Below, piece after piece: positions 24,201 to 33,300 of a stretch of 64,000 nt of DNA (position 1 is the stretch's first letter; every line of letters begins with the position of its first letter). The stretch covers positions 10,334,146 to 10,398,145 of the forward strand of contig CAJINV010000002.1 in NCBI GenBank assembly GCA_905178155.1. The letters run 5' to 3'. The stretch comes from Amoebophrya sp. A120 (Eukaryota; Sar; Dinophyceae; Syndiniales; Amoebophryaceae). Position numbers and translations under genes: made by a program. The notes beneath the pieces are model-generated. The model saw only the letters and a program-made list of their open reading frames with translations, did no database searches and was not told the origin of the DNA.

Positions 24201-25256
24201 AAACCGGATCGTCAGCTGCTTCACGTTGTCCGGCAGATTGAAGTGCCCCTCCAGCGAGCCCGGCCAGTTGGTGCCGGCTCCCGAACCCCCGACGCACGCC
24301 ATATAATCGTCGGTCGCGTCCGGGTCGGGGAAGTCTTTTTCCACTCTCTTTTCAATCAGCACTTCGTCCAGCGGCAGTGCCCGGCCCTCCTCCACACCGT
24401 CGGGCCCACCGAGGAAACAAGGATCGGTACCTCCGGGAAATTCCGTCGCAGGCTTCGGTTCGAGATCGTCCACCTGCCTCCTCTTTTGCAACAGCGCTGC
24501 CCCTCGTCCCGATTGAGAACCAGAGCGAGGATCATTTGGTGCGGATGATACCTGCCGCTTCAACGCAAGCTGGGTCTTTGCTGGATGCAGTGCGGATGCA
24601 GGTGGTTCAGCGACGTGGCTACGGATCTTTTTCTGCAGCAATGCAGAAGTGGGAGCGGGGGACAAAAAATCAGGCTGAAGATGCAGTCGTCCAGCTGCTC
24701 CTGCTCCTGCTGCATTCTGCTCACTCCGCGCCACCTCCCGTGCTGTGCGCTCTCGTGCGAGAAAGCTTTTGAAATCTTCTCGCTTGTTCTTTTTCGCCGC
24801 ATCTCTAGAGTTCGCTGCGATGAGACTGCTCCCGCTGTTCCTAATCCTGCTTACGCTTATTCCATCGCTGGCTCTGGTCGTGGTGGCGGTGCTGCTGGCA
24901 GGACCCGGTTAAATTTCCCCGCCAACTACAGAATAGTGCCCATCTGTAGCTAACGCTGCACCTCCGCCGCTCTCCGCTGCTGAAACTACGCGATGATAGT
25001 CTGATACGCTTTTTCTGTTCGTTAACGGCTTGGGTTGCTCCGGTGCTTTCGCGTGTTGCAACAGTGACGAGGATGGGTGTTTCCTTTCTGAGCTTGATAG
25101 AGCTCTAGACTTCGAGCGAGGCGCTTCCTGGTCGCCGAGACGCTGCTTGGAAGCAGGGCTGTGCCTGTGAAGTAAAACCCGTCCCAGCACTAAGAGGGGT
25201 AGGAGCGCCAGCTGTGAAAGAGCAAGAATCAAAAGCGATGGTCTAGAGGGCTGCAT
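18236..25256 (-). CDS. Protein D: Thr-stalk surface protein with AKKLAKK cytoplasmic repeats
   Basis: Likely start ATG at 25256 (signal-anchor MQPSRPSLLILALSQ); the first intron is not resolved between about 24930 and 24790. The main exon to 23240 encodes an unrecognised ectodomain (CVGG...GHFNLP, CGV...KWGSRDG, GSWQVFA, RVVNGENHF, TCLRVIAC), then about 24 Thr (23671-23741), PPPP and a membrane helix (MWLFLVFAALFLLGC). An in-frame TAG at 23478 follows, and the frame then continues uninterrupted into a Lys/Ser/Glu repeat region and about eight helical AKKLAKK repeats. Downstream exons are 22991-22903, 22650-21282, 21113-18804 and 18552-18236. Paralogue E has the same order joined by a clear GT-AG intron, so I infer one polypeptide. 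A 42-nt GTGCAG...CAG intron could remove the TAG. A CCCCLL cluster may be palmitoylated. Probably a surface receptor or scaffold. Confidence 0.7.
18553..18803. mobile_element. Family-1 introner (gene D)
   Basis: Left end TATCAAAAGTAAAAATG, right end CATTTTTACATTTGATA, duplication CAACA (18548-18552, 18804-18808). Excision joins NGGLL to TAETMTMGG, exactly as in the intron-less paralogue E (NAGLGAETVTMGD). No placement of the junction within the duplication gives an AG acceptor. Confidence 0.92.
18804..21113 (-). repeat. Array of ~75-residue AKKLAKK helical repeats (gene D)
   Basis: About seven diverged units in this exon, each with the pattern AExALxxAGxxxxxAKKLAKK, then an acidic loop, DxxxLxxLGF, GETVGxMR and a basic helix. 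Further units lie at 22400-22640 and in the last exon. In the middle a cluster CCCCLLPPEQEEE breaks the array. Gene E (30393-34500) has the same array with matching unit order. I do not recognise the repeat family; the short helical units recall UBA-like or other two-to-three-helix folds, but that is only an impression. Confidence 0.65.
21114..21281 (-). other. Conventional GT-AG intron of gene D, 168 nt
   Basis: Donor GAACGC|GTACTTACTTC and acceptor CTACAACAG|ACCGACGCC. Splicing joins LATTVER to TDAERTLRKAG, which matches DKTDAERTLRKAG in gene E, where no intron is present at this site. Confidence 0.85.
21300..22300 (-). repeat. Lys-rich ~36-residue tandem repeats (gene D)
   Basis: Diverged units of the form SLxGSKKxKKKKLxxxxDLSxExDxxxGETA run through this exon, and two more related units lie just downstream of the TAG at 23478 (SLEKRRAK..., SLDKRRKKK...). 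The alternating basic and acidic blocks suggest a long charged spacer between the membrane helix and the AKKLAKK array. Confidence 0.7.
22651..22902. mobile_element. Family-1 introner (gene D)
   Basis: Left end TATCAAATGTAAAAATG, right end CATTTTTACATTTGATA, duplication CGTTC/CGCTC with one mismatch (22646-22650, 22903-22907). Its body is the reverse complement of the copy at 53851-54102, so both orientations are tolerated in minus-strand genes. Confidence 0.92.
22992..23239. mobile_element. Family-2 introner (gene D)
   Basis: Left end TATCCTATGTAAAAACG, right end CATTTTTGCTCAGGATA, duplication GCTCA (22987-22991, 23240-23244). Excision joins KKQDEL to AAETSES in frame; reading on into the element would meet TGA within three codons. 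An 89-nt exon separates it from the next introner. Confidence 0.9.
23671..23741 (-). repeat. Poly-threonine stalk (gene D)
   Basis: About 24 consecutive Thr codons in mixed synonymous form (ACT, ACC, ACG, ACA), between the ectodomain and the membrane helix. Homologous tracts are at about 36014-36148 (E) and 42205-42300 (H). Such tracts are typical O-glycosylated stalks of surface proteins. Confidence 0.85.
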
Positions 25257-26271
25257 CTTGGCGCTTGAAAATTGGAAGTATTTCACCCTGTGTTTTTCTG
25301 CTTTTTTAAGGTAGGCAGGGAATACGAGCGGGTAGACCAAAAGAAATTTGCTTGCTTCTTATCAACACTTCCCACAAGGGAGGAGGTGACGTACAACAAG
25401 GTGCGGGGGACGACAAATCAAGCAAACATGAAATCATAAAAAGACGCCATACAGAGCGTCATCATAGGAAAAGGGTAGAGAAAACCATACATCTTATTCC
25501 TGCGCGCAGTGAAGTTAAGTGAAGAAGTTAAACGCTTTATGTTTTTTTTTAAGTATGTAAATACGCACGAAAGTATTTTTTTCGTCTCGCCGGAACGGGC
25601 CCCATGTGCGCGGAAAGCAGCTTTGGACGACAGTGTGCTTTTGCAAGATCGCGATAAACACCACGTCGTGCACGAAGTGTTTTGGACTTTTGTCAGGAAG
25701 CTAGTTCCTTGGTAAGGAACGAAAGAGAGGAGCCAATCAATAGCGCTTTCTTCCTGCACGAATTCTTTTTCCGAACGAAAACGACGATTAAGAGAAAAAG
25801 ATCTGGAAGTGGAACGATACGAGGGTACAACAGCACAAGAATGAATCCGGAATCAGCTAATTTGAATCGTTTCGACCGAGTTTTGACTGCGAATAATCTT
25901 CTGGTGAAGGTGCGGATGCATCAAGCCTGGGACACAATTTGTTTGTTAGAAGCGGTAGGGTACCACGGGACACGCAACGTTGAAGAAACTTTCGTGGTTG
26001 GGTACGGGTAACACAAGTGAAAAGAAAGCGGAGGGCCTATTCAAGGGGTGTAAGTTATTTTCTTCATGTGGGTGGCGGGTTGGGGTAGTCGGGCTGAAGT
26101 TTAGTCATGTATTGATTTTCGAAATAATGAGTACGTAGGTAAGACTGATTGGTTGCTGCAAACTTCGAAACAGAAAGAATAGGGCGTTCAATGAAAATGG
26201 AGGAAGTGAAATCGAATCGTCTTCAAGGTTTTCCATTTTCCTCTGCATCACGAAAAATCCAGCAGCCTTCG
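25257..26271. other. Intergenic region between gene D and a Cys-rich gene
   Basis: About 1 kb. The minus-strand frame of gene D continues upstream of 25256 without a better ATG. A plus-strand frame at 25682-26011 shows no domain. No repeat or RNA gene is seen. Confidence 0.4.
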
Positions 26272-26844
26272 TCAACACATTCCAAAGCAGCTGCCTTTAC
26301 TTGTCGTCGTCGTGCTGTTCGTGCTTTCTTGAACTTCGGTACTCTTCAAATTTGTGCCGATCTTGCCTGTGCAAGTTTTGTCGTCCTTCGTGGGGTACTT
26401 CGTGCACCCGCGGCGCACGCATTCGAACGCGTTGGGGGCAAACGGTTCACACGAGGTCTGCAGCTGCGCGCTCGGGAGACAGACCGCATCCACAGCCAAC
26501 CCGTTTTGCGCCAGCTCGTCTGCACCCAGGGCTTCCAACTCTTTCAACAGCGCCAACCCGGCCTCATTCAGCAGCTCGTCGTCCGACGGCCTGTCCGCCA
26601 CATCCGCAAACGTCACCATTTCACACCGCGGCAACTTGTCGCACTCGCCCGCTTCCTGTTGCATGGCACAGCCTGCCTGCTCCGTGTCCGTTGACCATTC
26701 GCGGCATTGCGAGGTGCCGCCCGCGGCGGACCCAGGTTCAAACCAGCACAAGGCATCCGCGCCCTCCTCCACTTGCTCGCAGGCTTCCTGGCCGGCGGAA
26801 CGTTCCGCGCAGGGCACGGCTGTGTAATTATGATTTTGAGTCAT
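26272..26844 (-). CDS. Cys-rich hypothetical protein, 190 aa
   Basis: Frame from ATG at 26844 to TGA at 26272. The product has about eleven scattered Cys, a Leu/Glu-rich helix (LLNEAGLALLKELEALGADELA) and a Ser/Thr-rich tail ending GSCFGMC. A splice acceptor-like TTACACAG precedes CCGTGCCCTG near the start, and no signal peptide is visible. The real start may therefore lie in an upstream exon that would add a signal sequence. The Cys pattern suggests a disulfide-bonded secreted protein. Family not recognised. Confidence 0.5.
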   Translation of the reverse strand: MTQNHNYTAVPCAERSAGQEACEQVEEGADALCWFEPGSAAGGTSQCREWSTDTEQAGCAMQQEAGECDKLPRCEMVTFADVADRPSDDELLNEAGLALLKELEALGADELAQNGLAVDAVCLPSAQLQTSCEPFAPNAFECVRRGCTKYPTKDDKTCTGKIGTNLKSTEVQESTNSTTTTSKGSCFGMC

Positions 26845-26975
26845 TTTCTATTTCTTTCGGCCACAAAAGGAGTTCGTGCAGAACGTGTTCACATTGAGGC
26901 ATTAAAACTAATAAAGGGATTTCTATGTTTGGGTGCATTTATTAGTAGGAAGAACATGATCACCGTCGATCACTA

Positions 26976-27761
26976 TTAAGCATGAGTACCGTTCGCGCTC
27001 TGCTGGGTCTCCGAACTGTGAATCATATCACCCCCCGACGAAGTACGACCACTAGCACCGCCACCTCCACCTTCCTCCGACTCCCCCTGCGCCTGCGGAC
27101 TGGCTGTTGCCCCGCCCGTCGTTGCAGCTGCCCCGCCCGTCGAGTCTTCTGTCGAAACGGCGTCGTCCGCTATCTCCGTCGATGCGGCCGCCGACGTCGT
27201 CGAGGTTGAGGTAGTCCTCGGCCTGGGAGTCGTCACCCGCATGCTGTACGTTGGCATGGCCTTGCACTTGTACTTCGCGTTTTGTTCCTGAACGAACGTC
27301 TGGTTGACACTTGCTACACTAGGCGACGTCAGTAGGGTCGGATCGTACCGACCGCCTTGCCACGTGGGCAGGCCCACCGTCCACTTGCAGCAAGGGTCCC
27401 CCAATTCCAGCCCATTCGTCATCCCGTCCCCGTCGGAATCCTTCCGACACAGCTCGTCCGTCCAGGCGCGTCCGGCAGCGCGGAAGTCCAGGTACCACTC
27501 GTTGCAACTGTCCGTGGTGGTGGCTCCGTCGGCGTGCGCAACTACGTCACTGGTCGTGTGCCCCATGGGTTTATGCCACGCATTGCCCTCCGCGTCCACG
27601 CCCAATTCGGGAATGTTGACGCCATTGGGAATCTTCTTCAAAAAGACACTGTAGGCGCGGACAGAGAGAAGCGGCGAGGCGGTGTAGTTCTGGAGGGCTA
27701 CCAGAAGTGCAAGAAACGTGCTAATCTTCATCCTCCTCGAAAAGGAAACAATGTTGTTCAT
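26976..27761 (-). CDS. Secreted temptin-like protein, 261 aa
   Basis: Frame from ATG at 27761 (a second ATG, ten codons on, gives a cleaner signal peptide, MKISTFLALLVALQ) to TAA at 26976. Residues about 45-130 match the temptin Cys/Cys domain known from the Aplysia pheromone protein temptin: IPNG near the start, a GRAWTDELC segment, then KDSDGDGMTNGLELGDPCC, in which the DSDGDG loop and paired Cys are diagnostic. The second half is Thr/Ser/Gly-rich and disordered. Related domains occur in oomycetes and other protists. It is presumably secreted; its ligand is unknown. It lies between two members of the Thr-stalk surface family. Confidence 0.82.
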   Translation of the reverse strand: MNNIVSFSRRMKISTFLALLVALQNYTASPLLSVRAYSVFLKKIPNGVNIPELGVDAEGNAWHKPMGHTTSDVVAHADGATTTDSCNEWYLDFRAAGRAWTDELCRKDSDGDGMTNGLELGDPCCKWTVGLPTWQGGRYDPTLLTSPSVASVNQTFVQEQNAKYKCKAMPTYSMRVTTPRPRTTSTSTTSAAASTEIADDAVSTEDSTGGAAATTGGATASPQAQGESEEGGGGGASGRTSSGGDMIHSSETQQSANGTHA

Positions 27762-29217
27762 TTTCGCAGAATTTCGTATGTCAGTGAGAGTGACGGCGCT
27801 TCAGTTCCGTTATTAGCCGTAGCGGGGGGAGTATAATCGATACTCACAGATGCAGTGGCAGTGGAAAGATCACAAGTCAACAGGAGAGACTGCTGCTTTT
27901 TTTCGTATGGGATGCGGATGATTTATCGTTTCCTTATCCAGGTCGGGCCCACAAACAACAACACGACCAAATTGTTCCCAAACAACGACACAAAGTACGA
28001 AAACGAAGACTGACGACGAGGATAAGTGCTTGTAGAGATAGCTTTGGGACGACAGGCTATTTATATATATTTACCTGGAAGACGAAGACTTCTGCAGAGC
28101 ACGAGAGGACCTTGCATTTCAATTTCAATTTCCTACCTTTTCTGCTACTTGCTAACTTGCCTCTTCCGAACGAACGGACGAAAACCTTTATCACGACCTA
28201 TGGAAGAAAAGAAAACGATAGTTAACCCCAAAACCGTAAGTTGAGACTGTAGCTGCCTGCCCCGCCGGGAGATTTTTCCAACGACGTACGCGCGCACCGT
28301 TTTTGCATTGTACGTAGACAAAACGCAGGCTTTCCTTTTTCGACCTTTAATACACACTTCTTCCTGTGCGCGCGGTCGTCTTGCATGTCACATGCCTCTG
28401 TCGAAAAAAATTTCGGCGCACGTTACAAAAGCCTGCAGACGTGAAGCGGTAACACAATCAGTTGTTGAGAAAGAATGGCTTAAGAACAATCTAAACTCCG
28501 ACGAGTTTCGTGTAGTCACCCAAATATCACAACAGCCTTTGCATGTAATGCGTCCTCTTGTCATGTCCAGTACAAGCTGATGCTGATGTACCTGTGCAAC
28601 TACGCAGGATATGCAACTACAGGGCATATGCAACTAAGCAGGATCTGCCGTTACTGGGTTGGGCATGTAGTGGAGCGAGTGTAGGATATGCAGTAGCATT
28701 TGTTGGTGTAGTATCACAGTGGAGCAGGGCATGCAGTATGGCTAACAAAAAGTCGAAACAAGAGCAGTAACAAACACTAGATGCGGGGGGCTGGATTCGA
28801 ACAGAGTATGCTCTTGTAGTTCTGGTTCTGCTTGAGCACGGGAAAAAGGGAGTAAGTCAAATACTACTTCGCGGGAACTACTTGTCTTTGGAAGATGTGA
28901 CTCTACTACTCATAATGAACAATAGATGGCCTCGCAGCAGTTGACCGCCTGCAACTGCACGACATCGACCCCACGTAATACGAGGGACCGACGTCAGAAA
29001 AAATACCGGTTCACATACGGGTACGACTGTACTTTAACTTTCTAAAATAAGGGTATGGCGTTCTTCTTCGGGCACTGACAACGTCATATATTGCAATGTA
29101 AAATCAAAATAGAAAAACAACTGAGGATAGATTACAGTAAAGAAGTAGAAAGAAACCACTGAGCTTCATAGTAAAAGGTCCGCCAAGAACGCTTGAAACT
29201 AGACTAAACCGCTCCTT
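27762..29217. other. Intergenic region, temptin-like gene to small Cys-rich gene
   Basis: About 1.45 kb. A run of short degenerate direct repeats built on ATGCAACTA and GGATATGCA lies near 28590-28740. A GGATTCGAAC box at about 28793 resembles a reversed tRNA B-box but no cloverleaf can be folded. No convincing ORF. Confidence 0.4.
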
Positions 29218-29652
29218 CTACTTCGAAAAGCACATGTTTGTGCAATAACTGGTGGCGTCCGGTTGATCCTTGACTACAAAGCCATCCATACACGTGTCAA
29301 CACACGCGACCTGCTGGGACGGCTGCTGGGTCGCACAAAAAGTGGATTGCTCGTTTTTCGAGGTGCAACAGGTGTCGCAGTAGGCTGCTGCTCGGCCGTC
29401 GTATTTCGCTTTCGGGTATGACGCTTCACAGTTAACGACACACTCCCCGTAGTCTGCCTCCCAGAACAGTCGATGAGTCCGCCCACTTCCCTGGTCAACG
29501 CGCTGCTGCTCCATGAAACCGCTCGGCGCCGTTTCTCGGCCGACCCAAAAATGCGTCGGCGTCGGCTCCTTCTTGTTCGTCATAGCGCCGGAGACGACTC
29601 CAAACCCCCCAAGGGGGACAGCAGTAGCGACGATAGTGGCCTTCTTCAGCAT
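29218..29652 (-). CDS. Small Cys-rich protein with N-terminal signal, 144 aa
   Basis: Frame from ATG at 29652 (an in-frame TAG lies upstream) to a stop at 29218. The N-terminus MLKKATIVATAVPLGGFGVV is a short signal peptide or anchor. The rest has about ten Cys (ECVVNCEASYP, YCDTCC, ACVDTCMDG, YCTNMC), a spacing that suggests a small disulfide-knotted extracellular domain. Family not recognised. It neighbours gene E and the temptin-like gene, so this stretch is enriched in predicted secreted proteins. Confidence 0.6.
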   Translation of the reverse strand: MLKKATIVATAVPLGGFGVVSGAMTNKKEPTPTHFWVGRETAPSGFMEQQRVDQGSGRTHRLFWEADYGECVVNCEASYPKAKYDGRAAAYCDTCCTSKNEQSTFCATQQPSQQVACVDTCMDGFVVKDQPDATSYCTNMCFSK

Positions 29653-30392
29653 CCTCTTGGTTTTCCTTTTCACACGTACTACAAAGATAATCTTTGCGCT
29701 GTACTTCTTTCGCGGAAAGATGATCTTCTGAAGGCAGCAGCTTTTAAGAGCCCTAGGCCTAGGTAGGTAGCTTGTTGAACTTAAGCGGTAACAGCACCTT
29801 CAATGTGCTTGGAGTTCTACTTGTGCTTCGTGCTTGTTTTTATTCCCGTCGAGGACCTTTTTGATGAGAAAAAGAAGTTGGGACCTGTTCTGCAACAGAA
29901 GAAAGAGCGAGATAAACACTCCTTCAAGACACTGACGATCGTGGCTGTATGCAAAACAAACGAAAAGGAACGCGACGATTTCGGTGGAGTTGAGCTGGAC
30001 GTATACATGCGATTTGCTTTAGGTTTCGAACCACGTGTCTGACGTTCATGTTGTACTGTACGTAGGCAAGGCTTTCCTTTTCAGAGGATACGAATACATC
30101 TCTTTCACCGTGCGTGCGGTCGTAGAGTCAGCATTTCAGATACGTAGGTATGTCGAAAAGCAGTTCTACGAGTACTCGGCGAACGACACAAAAGCGTACG
30201 GACGTGGTGTAGCAAAACAACGCCTCATTGAGAAAGAATGTCTTGGGATGAACAATCTTCCGTATACGGGACGAAGTAGAAACAAATCACGGCGCTCCGA
30301 AGAAGATTCATGCGGGGCGAAGAAGAAAATGGAGTCATCCAGATAATTAATTTCTACTTCAACAAGAAGTACACTTACATGAACATGTCTAA
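29653..30392. other. Intergenic region upstream of the small Cys-rich gene, downstream of gene E
   Basis: About 740 bp. Short plus-strand frames at 29803-30346 have no recognisable features. Nothing else is seen. Confidence 0.35.
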
Positions 30393-33300
30393 CTACTTCG
30401 CACTTTCGTTCTGTTCCAGTATTTTCTTTTTCGCTGCCTGTCTTCTGTTCGCCGGCGCGTCTTGCATTTGACGAGGGTCGAAATTGTCAAAACCGCCGGA
30501 CGTGAGATCGCTGATGGGTACCGCCCCTGAAATCATCCCGGACTGCAGCGAATGCATGGCGAAGGACTGCACCAACGACATCCCGCCCGCTCCGCCCGCG
30601 TAGTTCGCGAACGACATCGGCGACAGGGATTGAATGAAGCACTGACTCTGCACCTGCATCAGTTTCCCCGTCAGGTCACCCATGGTGACGGTCTCTGCGC
30701 CTAAGCCCGCATTGATAACCGCCATCTTCGTCTCCTCGTCCAGTGCCTCGTCCGCGTTGCCGTGCTTCTCGGCCATTTTCTTTGCGAGCTTCCGTGCCTG
30801 TCGTCTCTCGAAACCAACAGCGAGAAGGGCGGTTTCGGCCTCCTGCTCCATAATAGCAACCACCTCTTCCGGCGCCGGAGCGGCGGTGAGCTCGTCGTAC
30901 TGATGTTCATCTTCTGCCGCGTCTACTGGTGCTTGGGACGCCGGTCCTGGTGCTCGGATTACGTCGCTCGTGGAAATTGTTCGTGAGGACTTCCTACGGC
31001 TCTTGCGAGTCTGCTGGTCTTGTTCACGTAGAGGGTCGTGGTCATCCCTCGCGGGTAGAGATTTCGCTATTCCTATGTCTTGCTCCAACAGCGGCTCCCC
31101 TAACGCTCCGTCCGCGAAGTGGAGTTCTTCTTCCTCTTGTTCCGGACCCAAAAGACAGCAACAGCACAGCCGCATAATGGCAGATGGCGGCGCAGCTTTC
31201 CGCCTGGGTTCTGCTTTCATACCTTCGAGAGGACCCTCTGCGGCCGGCGGTGATCCCACAAGTTGCTCTGGTCTGCTCCCCGCCGCTGTTGATCGCCGAG
31301 ACGCCCGCTGCCGACTCCTTCTCGCGTCCAGTTCTCTCTCCGCCTGTTCTAATTGTTTCCCCAGGTAGGTTTCCACATGCGTCTCCAAGTCGTCCTCGAT
31401 GCGGTCAGTCAATTTCAACAGGAGTCTGTCACCGTCTGCGGCACCTGCTTTGTCGACTCCCAACGCTGACAGCACTTTCTCCCCCTCCACTCCCTCCTTG
31501 TCGAGAATAATACTCTGAAGCTTCACTGCGTCTTTTTCCACCACCGCTTTGGCGACCTTCTTCGCAACCGCGGGCTCGAACCCCTGCAGGGTTAAGACCT
31601 TCTCTGCATTCCCAAAGTCCACGTCCACCGCTCGCATGGCCGACAGATTTAGAGACACGCGCTTCTGCGCGATGCGCTTCTTCACGAACGTTTCCAGCGC
31701 AACCGCCTTCTCGGGCTCTCCGAAACTGAAATTTTCGAGCAGCTGCAACTCGTGGTCGGAAAAAATTGCCTCCGCTCTCAACTCCTCCAGATCGGCATCG
31801 TTCTTGATGTCTGCCAGTTTTCGTGCGGTTTCCTTCGAGAAGCCGATGGCTACGAGCGCCGCCTCCTTCTCGCCGAAATCCGGGAATACTTGCTGGAGCG
31901 CGAGTTCCTGTTGGTCCAGTTGCCGGTCCAGTTTTTGGTTCAAGAAGGAGCGCAAGTTGCCCACGGTCTCCGCTTCGCCGAACTACAGGCCCAGTTGCCT
32001 TAGCACCTGCATATCCCGCTCTGTCTTCGCGTCCGACAGTGGCGTTTCGGCGGATAAATTCGCATCCGCAGCCTGCTTCGCCAACTTCCTGGCGTACTGT
32101 TTCGCCATGCCCGCGGAAATGAGCGCTTTTTCTGCTATGGTCTCCTCGATGGTAAGAGTAGGCAGTAAATGGTTATTCTCGAAGTCCTTCTTCACCGCGT
32201 GTCTCACCCACGCAGACCATTGCACGCCAGTTTCTGTTCCGCCGAATCCGAGGGTCTTTAGGAGGTTCAACGTCGGTTCATCAACGTCCTGAAAGATCGA
32301 ATCCGCTGTGACGCGATCCCGTGTTTCGACGATCTTCGTCGCCAGCCTAGTTGCTGAAATCGCACTGATTCCGGCTCTGACGAGCGCCTTCTCCGCATCT
32401 GAGCGGTCGAATTGGAACGTTGTTTCCTTCGTTTGCAAGTCCAGTAGTTTTGTTGCTTTCCCGTGCTTCGCATCCGCCGCTGCTTTCACCCAGCCGCGCA
32501 GCCGGCTGGCGCTCTCCCCGCTACCGAAACCGAGGCTGGCAAGAACCTCCAGGTCTTGCGATGTGTCCACCGGGAGCGTGTACAGGGTCTCCGTACTGAG
32601 GTCCGCGAGCCGCCGCGCCAGCGTCTTCGCTCCTTTCTGCGTCAACCCCGCGCGTAGCAGCACCTCTTGCATCTCCCCGCGGTCCGGGAGCGCGACGACG
32701 GGCATCGCGCGCAAATTTGAGGGCGCGCGGTTTCTGAACGCGCTCTTGCGGTTCTTCTTAACCGCTACCTCCACGCCGACCGCTGCTTCCGCAGCGCTAG
32801 CGCGGATGGCAGTTTCAACCGTGTTCTCCTTCTTTAGCTCCTTCAGACGTTTCTTGTGCTCTCGCACGGCGCCGCGCATCTTGCCGACCGTTTCCCCAGG
32901 GCCGAGGCCCAGCTCCTGCAGCTTCTGCACGTCCACGCCGGACGGAGGATCGTCCGGTAGCGTCAGGCCCGCGTCCAAACCTTCATCTGCCAAAAAGGCC
33001 GCCAGCCGTGCGGCGTACTCCTTCTCCACCCCAGCCTTACGCAGCGTTCGCTCCGCGTCGGTCTTGTCCAGCGGGCTGACTTGCTTTGCCTGTTCCTTTT
33101 TCAACGCCGAGTCAGCCTTTTTCAGTTTCTTGACGGCCAGTCGAGCCTCCTTCTCGTCCAACTCCACAACGTCGGATGGGTCAGCTTTTTGCTTGCTCTC
33201 CTTGGCTTTCTTCATTTCCATCTTCTTCTGCTCCTTCCTTTCGTTTTCCGCCTCGATCGCCCGACCGAGTTCTAGCCGCAGGTTTCCAAAGTTGTCCATT

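Noticed and set aside
24820-24912. Plus-strand hydrophobic mini-ORF (MRLLPLFLILLTLIPSLALV)
   Set aside because: Only 30 codons, antisense to the first intron or exon region of gene D; no continuation exon seen.
25682-26011. Plus-strand ORF of about 109 codons
   Set aside because: No recognisable domain and a composition like the surrounding intergenic DNA.
28781-28860. Possible tRNA on the minus strand (GGATTCGAAC box)
   Set aside because: The stem beside the T-loop does not pair and no matching acceptor strand or A-box lies upstream.
31961-31995. A 24-nt intron removing the TAG of gene E (GTGCTAAG...CTGTAG)
   Set aside because: It would also remove the VLRQLGL residues that are conserved in gene D.
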